Source: Pseudorhodobacter sp. E13
GTDB lineage: Bacteria; Pseudomonadota; Alphaproteobacteria; Rhodobacterales; Rhodobacteraceae
Assembly: GCF_003991405.1 (NCBI RefSeq)
Contig: NZ_RPEN01000156.1
Span: 62,001 to 126,000, forward strand
DNA length: 64,000 bases
Direction of reading: 5' to 3'
In this document: positions 59,080 to 64,000 of the stretch, piece after piece
Layout of the letters: each line of letters opens with the position of its first letter
How positions within the stretch are numbered: position 1 is the stretch's first letter
Notes under the pieces: model-generated
Told to the model about the DNA's origin: nothing
What the model saw: the letters and a program-made list of their open reading frames with translations, nothing else
Databases searched by the model: none
Position numbers and translations under genes: made by a program

Positions 59080-59601
59080 ATGACATTGGAAGAGCTTTTG
59101 GTCCGCAGCGGCGGGGTATGTGAGTTTTGTGGCGAAGATCAGCGCCTTGCGGGGGTAGAGGTGGCCCCGGCAGGCCCGATCGTGCTGTGCGCCTTGTGCC
59201 GTGGCGATCGCGCTGCCAGCGCCGAGCATTGGCGCTGTCTGGAAGGGGCTGCCTGGTCGGCGGTGCCTGCGGTGCAATATGCGGCTTGGCGGCGGCTTGC
59301 ATCGCTGGAGGAGCCATGGGCGGCCGAGACGCGCGATGCGATGGTCCTGCTGCCCGAGGTGCAGGCCCTTGTGGATGCGCCGCCCGCCGTGATCCACCGC
59401 GACAGCAATGGCGTGCAACTGACGCAGGGCGATACGGTGGTTCTGATCAAGGACCTGCCGGTCAAGGGCGCAGGCTTTACCGCCAAACGTGGCACGGCGG
59501 TGCGCGGCATTGGCCTTGTGGCCGAGAATGCCGCCCATATCGAAGGCCGGGTGGATGGCCAGCGCATCGTGATTCTGACCGAGTTCGTGAAGAAGAAATA
59601 A
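59080..59601 (+). CDS. PhnA/YjdM-like protein with N-terminal zinc ribbon
   Basis: The 173-residue protein has an N-terminal Cys-x2-Cys ... Cys-x2-Cys zinc ribbon (CEFCGEDQ, VLCALCRGDR). Its C-terminal KOW/SH3-like PhnA domain reads DSNGVQLTQGDTVVLIKDLPVKGAGFTAKRGTAVRGIGLV...EGRVDGQRIVILTEFVKK. Despite the name, PhnA of this type is not a proven phosphonoacetate hydrolase. The middle is longer than in E. coli YjdM (111 residues). ATG 59080 (MTLEELLVRSGGVCEFCG) is chosen; the upstream in-frame ATGs lack homology. Confidence 0.87.
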   Translation: MTLEELLVRSGGVCEFCGEDQRLAGVEVAPAGPIVLCALCRGDRAASAEHWRCLEGAAWSAVPAVQYAAWRRLASLEEPWAAETRDAMVLLPEVQALVDAPPAVIHRDSNGVQLTQGDTVVLIKDLPVKGAGFTAKRGTAVRGIGLVAENAAHIEGRVDGQRIVILTEFVKKK

Positions 59602-59804
59602 TCTTCGCAACGGGAATTATGGGGGGGCCGGGGGGCAGTTTGGTCTGCGCTGCATCTTTCCGCCGAAGGCCCCAAAGCATCGGCGGAAAATTGCCAGAGG
59701 CCGAAAGAATCAATCTGGATTTCCGTTTTTATATCAGTATGTTGCCGCTCGAAGGCAATGTGCCTTTGGTGCGGCCCTGCGGGGCCGGTTTATGGAGACT
59801 AACT

Positions 59805-60041
59805 ATGAAGAAATTCGTTCTGGCCCTCGGCGCAATCTCGGCTTTGGTCGTGGCACAGGCAAACGCTCAGACCGCTATCGCTGACACCGATGGCAACGGC
59901 GTATACTCGATGGAAGAGCTGGTTGCAGCATTCCCGGATCTGACCGAAGAGAACTTCAAAGCTGCTGACACCAATGCCGACGGTTCCATCGACATGGAAG
60001 AGCTGGCAGCCGCTGTTGAAGCAGGCCACATCCCGGCATAA
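59805..60041 (+). CDS. Exported EF-hand miniprotein
   Basis: The 78-residue protein has a signal peptide (MKKFVLALGAISALVVAQANA) and two EF-hand loops, DTDGNGVYSMEE and DTNADGSIDMEE, each with Asp at 1, 3 and 5 and Glu at 12. The mature protein, about 57 residues, would be a periplasmic or secreted calcium-binding domain. No partner is encoded nearby. ATG 59805 has GGAGACT upstream. Confidence 0.87.
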   Translation: MKKFVLALGAISALVVAQANAQTAIADTDGNGVYSMEELVAAFPDLTEENFKAADTNADGSIDMEELAAAVEAGHIPA

Positions 60042-60073
60042 TCGGGACTGATCCGGCATCCGGCTGGGTCCAA

Positions 60074-60109
60074 AGGGCCGTCGCATCCTGCGGCGGCTCT
60101 TTTGTTTTT
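60074..60109 (+). terminator. Terminator of the EF-hand gene
   Basis: GGCCGTCGC and GCGGCGGCT pair around ATCCT, followed by CTTTTGTTTTT. It lies 33 bases after the stop codon. Confidence 0.8.
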
Positions 60110-60110
60110 G

Positions 60111-60211
60111 GGGGGGCGGCTTCCCCCCTGCGCCCTAAGGCGCATTCCAAAGACGCCATTTCCGCGGAAAATGCGTCGACCAAAGGTATTTTTACCAAGA
60201 TGAAAACGGGG
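60111..60211 (+). repeat. Dispersed intergenic repeat, copy at 60.2 kb
   Basis: A G6/C6 hairpin (60111-60128, loop CGGCTT) is followed, after a longer spacer containing TTCCGCGGAA, by the core AAAGGTATTTTTACCAAGATGAAAACGGGG (60182-60211). Its spacer resembles the flank of the 11.6 kb copy. It lies between the convergent EF-hand and pyc genes, each of which has its own terminator. Confidence 0.7.
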
Positions 60212-60254
60212 GTGCCGAGGGTTGCGCTGGCCAAGGGCTGGGCACCCCTACACA

Positions 60255-60291
60255 AATGAGAACGCCCGCCCCAGCGCGTGGGACGGGCGTT
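60255..60291 (-). terminator. Terminator of pyc
   Basis: On the minus strand, AACGCCCGTCCC and GGGGCGGGCGTT form a 12-bp stem with one mismatch-like T-G pair, followed by CTCATTTG. It lies 21 bases after the pyc stop. Confidence 0.8.
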
Positions 60292-60312
60292 GCAAGTTGG
60301 CTGGTTTGGTCC

Positions 60313-63300
60313 TTATTCCAGCTCGACCAGCAGATCCTTGGCGTCGATTTGTGCGCCGGGGGTCACATGCACCGCTTTGACCACGGCGGCGCGGTCGGCG
60401 TGCAGGCCGGTTTCCATCTTCATCGCCTCAATCGTCAGCAGCAGATCGCCTGCATTGACCTTTTGGCCCACGGTCACACCGACAGAGGCAATCGACCCCG
60501 GCATCGGCGCGCCGATATGGTTTGGATTGCCTTCGGCGGCTTTGGGCTTGGCGGCGGTTTTGGCCTTGATCGCCCGGTTCGGCACGCGGATCACGCGCGG
60601 CTGACCGTTGAGTTCAAAGAACACCTTCACATCGCCGTCATCGGTGGTTTCGCCCACGGCTTGCAGGCGGATTTCCAGCGTTTTGCCGGGGTCAATCTCG
60701 GCGGTGATCTCTTCGCCTGCGTCCATGCCGTAAAAGAAGGTGCGGGTGGGCAGGGCGCGCACCGGGCCATAGGTGCGGTGGCGACTGCGGTAATCCATAA
60801 AGACCTTGGGATACATCAGATAGCCGTTCAGGTCTTCGTCATCCACCGCTTCGTCGTCCGGCTCTTCGGCATCGGCGGCCAGATCGGCGGCGAGTTTTGC
60901 CCGCACCGCCTCCAGATCGACGGGGGGCAGATGCGCGCCGGGGCGGTCGCTGTTCGGGGCCTCCCCCTTCAACACCTTTTTCAAGATGCCTTCGGGCCAG
61001 CCGCCATGCGGTTGCCCCAGATTGCCCTTCAGCATGTCGATCACGGAATCGGGAAAGACCACCTCAACCGCCGGGTCCTCGACCTGCGCGCGGTTCAGGC
61101 CTTGGGCCACCATCATCAAGGCCATATCGCCCACAACCTTGGACGACGGCGTCACCTTGACGATATCGCCGAACATCTGGTTCACATCGGCATAGGTCTG
61201 GGCGACCTCGTGCCAGCGTTCCTCCAGCCCCAAGGACCGCGCTTGCGCCTTGAGGTTGGTAAACTGGCCGCCGGGCATTTCATGCAAGTAAACCTCGGAG
61301 GCGGGGGCTTGCAGGCCGCTTTCGAAGGCCGCGTAATGGGCGCGCACGCCTTCCCAATAGTTGGAAATCTCGCGGATCGCGCCGATATCGAGGCCGGTGT
61401 CGCGGTCTGTGTGGCGCAGCGCCTCGACAATCGTGCCAAGCGTGGCCTGAGAGGTGTTGCCCGACAGCGCATCCATCGCGCAATCCACGGCATCCACGCC
61501 TGCCTCGGCAGCCGCCAGAATGGTGGCGCAGGCGATCCCTGCGGTGTCATGCGTGTGGAAGTGGATCGGCAGGCCGACCTCTTCTTTCAGGGCCTTGATC
61601 AGCACGCGGGCAGCGGCGGGTTTCAGCAAGCCTGCCATGTCTTTCAGGCCCAGCACATGCGCGCCTGCGGCCTTCAAATCCTTACCCATCGCGACATAAT
61701 ATTTCAGGTTATACTTGGCGCGGTCGGGGTTCAGCATATCGCCGGTATAGCAAATCGTGCCTTCGCAGACCTTGTTCGATTCGATTACGGCATCCATCGC
61801 GACGCGCATGTTTTCCACCCAGTTCAGGCTGTCGAACACCCGGAACACATCGACCCCGGTTTCAGCCGCCTGTTTCACAAAGGCTTGCACCACATTGTCG
61901 GGATAGTTGGTGTAGCCCACGCCGTTCGACGCGCGCAGCAGCATCTGCGTCATCACATTCGGCATGGCGGCGCGGATATCGCGCAGGCGCTGCCACGGAC
62001 ATTCCTGCAAGAAGCGATAGGCCACATCGAACGTCGCCCCGCCCCAACATTCGACCGAGAACAGCCCGCCAAGGTTGGCCGAATAGGCCGGCGCCACACG
62101 GATCATATCAATCGAGCGCATGCGGGTCGCCAGCAAGGACTGGTGGCCATCGCGCATGGTGGTGTCGGTGATCAGCAGCCTGGATTGCGCGCGCATCCAG
62201 TCGGCCACGGCCTGCGGGCCTTTTTGTTCCAGCAGGTTGCGGGTGCCCATCGGGGGTTCCGCGCGCAGGGCCGGGGGCTTGGGCTCGCGGATTTCGGTCA
62301 TCGGCACGGGGCGGCCTGCGGTTTCGGGATGCCCGTTCACGGTGATATCCGCGATATAGGTCAGGATTTTCGTCGCCCGGTCGCGGCGTTTCTTGAAATC
62401 CATCAGCTCTGGCGTCGTGTCGATGAACTTGGTGGTATAGGTGTTGTTCAGGAAGGTCGGATGCTTCAGCAGGTTTTCGACAAAGGCGATATTGGTGGAA
62501 ACCCCGCGAATACGGAATTCGCGCAGCGCACGGTCCATCCGTTTGATCGCGGCTTCGGGCGTTTGCGCCCAAGCCGTTACCTTGACCAGCAGACTGTCAT
62601 AATAGCGCGTGATCACCCCGCCGGAATAGGCGGTGCCACCGTCCAGACGAATCCCCATACCGGTGGCCGAACGATAGGCGGTGATGCGGCCGTAATCGGG
62701 GATGAAGTTGTTTTGCGGGTCTTCGGTTGTCACCCGGCATTGCAGCGCGTGGCCTGACAGGGTCACATCGGCTTGGGTGGGGGCGCCTGTGGCCTCGGCC
62801 AGTGTCTTGCCTTCCGCGATGCGGATTTGTGCCTGCACGATGTCGATACCGGTGACTTCTTCGGTCACGGTATGTTCGACCTGCACGCGCGGGTTCACTT
62901 CGATGAAGTAGAATTTCTCGTCGTCCATATCCATCAGGAATTCGACGGTGCCCGCACATTCATAGCCGACATGGGCGCAGATCTTGCGGCCAAGCTCGCA
63001 GACCTCGGCGCGCTGGGCGTCGGTCAGGTAGGGGGCCGGGGCGCGTTCCACCACTTTCTGGTTGCGGCGCTGCACGGAACAATCCCGCTCATACAGGTGG
63101 TAGATTTCCCCATGTTTGTCGCCAAGGATTTGCACTTCGACGTGGCGCGCGCGCAGGATCATCTTTTCCAGATAGCCCTCGCCATTGCCAAAGGCAGCTT
63201 CGGCCTCGCGGCGGCCCTCGCGCACCTTGTCGGCCAGTTCCTTTTCCGACAGGATCGGGCGCATCCCACGCCCGCCGCCACCCCAAGACGCTTTCAGCAT

Positions 63301-63774
63301 CAACGGATAGCCCACTTCGGCGGCTTGCTTTTTCACCACATCCATATCATCGCCCAGCACATCGGTGGCGGGGATGACGGGAACGCCCGCCTCGATCGCC
63401 ACGCGCCGCGCGCTGGCCTTGTCGCCAAGCGCGCGCATCGTGGCCGCCTTGGGGCCGATAAAGGTAATCCCTGCCGCATCGCAGGCATCCACGAAATCCG
63501 GGTTTTCCGACAGCAGGCCATAGCCGGAGTGGATGGCATCCGCGCCCGACATCTTGGCCACGCGGATAATCTCGGGGATGCTGAGATATGCCCCCACCGG
63601 CGACAGGCCTTCACCGATCCGATACGCCTCATCCGCTTTGAAGCGGTGCAGGCCCAGCTTGTCTTCCTCGGCATAGACGGCGACGGTTTTCTTGCCCATC
63701 TCATTGGCGGCGCGCATCACGCGGATCGCAATCTCGCCCCGGTTGGCAATCAGAATTTTGCGGAATTCGGCCAT
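60313..63774 (-). CDS. pyc: Pyruvate carboxylase
   Basis: The 1153-residue single-chain enzyme makes oxaloacetate from pyruvate, bicarbonate and ATP to refill the TCA cycle. It contains biotin carboxylase (KILIANRGEIAIRVMRAANEMG, GGGGRGMRPI, FIEVNPRVQVEHTVTEEVTGIDIV; about 1-460) and carboxyltransferase (TTMRDGHQSLLATRMRS, ECWGGATFDVAYRFL, LNWVENMR, HFHTHDTAG; about 540-830). It ends with the allosteric/tetramerisation region and a biotinyl domain with EAMKMETG, biotin on Lys1119. ATG 63774 gives MAEFRKILIANRGE; an upstream extension to 63834 is not conserved. Confidence 0.97.
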   Translation of the reverse strand: MAEFRKILIANRGEIAIRVMRAANEMGKKTVAVYAEEDKLGLHRFKADEAYRIGEGLSPVGAYLSIPEIIRVAKMSGADAIHSGYGLLSENPDFVDACDAAGITFIGPKAATMRALGDKASARRVAIEAGVPVIPATDVLGDDMDVVKKQAAEVGYPLMLKASWGGGGRGMRPILSEKELADKVREGRREAEAAFGNGEGYLEKMILRARHVEVQILGDKHGEIYHLYERDCSVQRRNQKVVERAPAPYLTDAQRAEVCELGRKICAHVGYECAGTVEFLMDMDDEKFYFIEVNPRVQVEHTVTEEVTGIDIVQAQIRIAEGKTLAEATGAPTQADVTLSGHALQCRVTTEDPQNNFIPDYGRITAYRSATGMGIRLDGGTAYSGGVITRYYDSLLVKVTAWAQTPEAAIKRMDRALREFRIRGVSTNIAFVENLLKHPTFLNNTYTTKFIDTTPELMDFKKRRDRATKILTYIADITVNGHPETAGRPVPMTEIREPKPPALRAEPPMGTRNLLEQKGPQAVADWMRAQSRLLITDTTMRDGHQSLLATRMRSIDMIRVAPAYSANLGGLFSVECWGGATFDVAYRFLQECPWQRLRDIRAAMPNVMTQMLLRASNGVGYTNYPDNVVQAFVKQAAETGVDVFRVFDSLNWVENMRVAMDAVIESNKVCEGTICYTGDMLNPDRAKYNLKYYVAMGKDLKAAGAHVLGLKDMAGLLKPAAARVLIKALKEEVGLPIHFHTHDTAGIACATILAAAEAGVDAVDCAMDALSGNTSQATLGTIVEALRHTDRDTGLDIGAIREISNYWEGVRAHYAAFESGLQAPASEVYLHEMPGGQFTNLKAQARSLGLEERWHEVAQTYADVNQMFGDIVKVTPSSKVVGDMALMMVAQGLNRAQVEDPAVEVVFPDSVIDMLKGNLGQPHGGWPEGILKKVLKGEAPNSDRPGAHLPPVDLEAVRAKLAADLAADAEEPDDEAVDDEDLNGYLMYPKVFMDYRSRHRTYGPVRALPTRTFFYGMDAGEEITAEIDPGKTLEIRLQAVGETTDDGDVKVFFELNGQPRVIRVPNRAIKAKTAAKPKAAEGNPNHIGAPMPGSIASVGVTVGQKVNAGDLLLTIEAMKMETGLHADRAAVVKAVHVTPGAQIDAKDLLVELE

Positions 63775-63906
63775 GACGGTCCCCCCAAAGGAATAAGTTT
63801 GGCCGCACTTTAGGCACGCCGCAGTGCAGCGCAATACCCCAGAGGGCTATTCTTGAAACATTTGTGAAAGAATCACCGTTGCAGGCGTGGTTTTGCTGCG
63901 CGCGGC

Positions 63907-64000
63907 CTATTCGCCGCGCGGCACCATCCGGTTTGCCAGCGGAATCTCATGCAAGGCATAGGCCAGCGCAAGGCCGATGGCGGCCATGCCCGCGCTGATC
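63907..64000 (-). CDS. 3' end of an unidentified gene, cut by the right edge
   Basis: The last 30 codons of a minus-strand frame end at TAG 63907-63909 and read ISAGMAAIGLALAYALHEIP then LANRMVPRGE. The Ala/Leu-rich run looks like a C-terminal membrane helix followed by a short polar tail. This is too little to name the protein. It is upstream of pyc on the same strand, 133 bases from its start. Confidence 0.5.
   Translation of the reverse strand, partial: ISAGMAAIGLALAYALHEIPLANRMVPRGE

Noticed and set aside
60256-62757. An 833-codon plus-strand open frame opposite pyc
   Set aside because: The biotin and carboxyltransferase motifs on the minus strand settle the coding sense.
1-64000. CRISPR arrays, insertion sequences, prophage genes, rRNA genes and integration sites
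   Set aside because: No direct-repeat/spacer pattern, transposase, integrase or phage structural gene was found. The single tRNA-Gly has no adjacent integrase or repeated 3' end.

Overview
The window reads as a GC-rich chromosome segment of an alphaproteobacterium of the Rhodobacterales (Rhodobacter/Gemmobacter/Pseudorhodobacter type). The evidence is: a MipZ-type division ATPase; F0 genes including a separate b' subunit with no F1 genes alongside; the ffh - chorismate mutase - rpsP - rimM - trmD - rplS - rpmE order; a pyruvate carboxylase of about 1150 residues; a GT14-DUF5928 glycosyltransferase; and a second-type sigma-32 gene preceded by a RpoE-style (TGATCC-N18-TAAGA) promoter. No prophage, insertion sequence, CRISPR array or obvious horizontally acquired island was seen. 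About 66 genes are annotated, most in short, tightly packed operons with 4-base overlaps.

Layout. 1-9.8 kb: glnD (cut by the left edge), an LpoA-like lipoprotein divergent from rsmI-yraN-gshB-esterase, then a leftward run of comM, a GST with an extra metal-site-like tail, a histidine phosphatase and cobU. 9.8-16.2 kb: rpoH with its sigma-E promoter, a ChaN-like gene, coaBC, dut, a membrane-anchored MoeB/ThiF enzyme, and an amino-acid binding protein with its permease. 16.2-26.6 kb: EamA exporter and LysR regulator, then the ribosome/SRP operon interrupted by bluB, a rhomboid protease, mipZ and an ArsR regulator. 26.8-29.4 kb: the ATP synthase F0 operon. 29.4-38.6 kb: GntR regulator, OmpA lipoprotein, Ada-like methyltransferase, nth, a PfkB kinase, and a surface-glycan group (PAP2 phosphatase, sulfotransferase, GT14), then HIT, DUF1203 and MmcQ proteins. 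38.6-50 kb: polA, small conserved genes, and a MoxR-DUF58-BatA/DUF4159-VWA operon. 50-55.5 kb: DUF599 and the glycolate oxidase operon glcDE-(small membrane protein)-glcF. 55.5-60 kb: two tandem exported trypsin-like proteases, a heat-shock Hsp20 gene, a LuxR-type response regulator, tRNA-Gly(GCC), a PhnA-like protein and an exported EF-hand miniprotein. 60-64 kb: pyruvate carboxylase and the end of an unidentified gene.

Regulatory logic. Several sites connect genes that lie far apart. A TTGGT-N11-ACCA site occurs both before the GntR gene (30.2 kb) and before glcD (51.2 kb), which makes that GntR protein the best candidate for the glycolate regulator. rpoH carries a sigma-E promoter. hsp20, 47 kb away, carries a sigma-32 promoter followed by a 5' leader whose UCGCU/AGGA pairing and hairpins match a ROSE RNA thermometer. 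A TTAA-N6-TTAAC (CtrA-like) box precedes comM, and a perfect 16-base palindrome precedes arsR.

The most unexpected structure is a dispersed intergenic repeat. It has eight copies in 64 kb, with a core close to GGATATTTTTGCC(AAGAT/GAAAA)GAAAG, preceded in four copies by a G6-C6 hairpin. It lies only between genes, mostly at gene 3' ends. I know of no assigned function for it.
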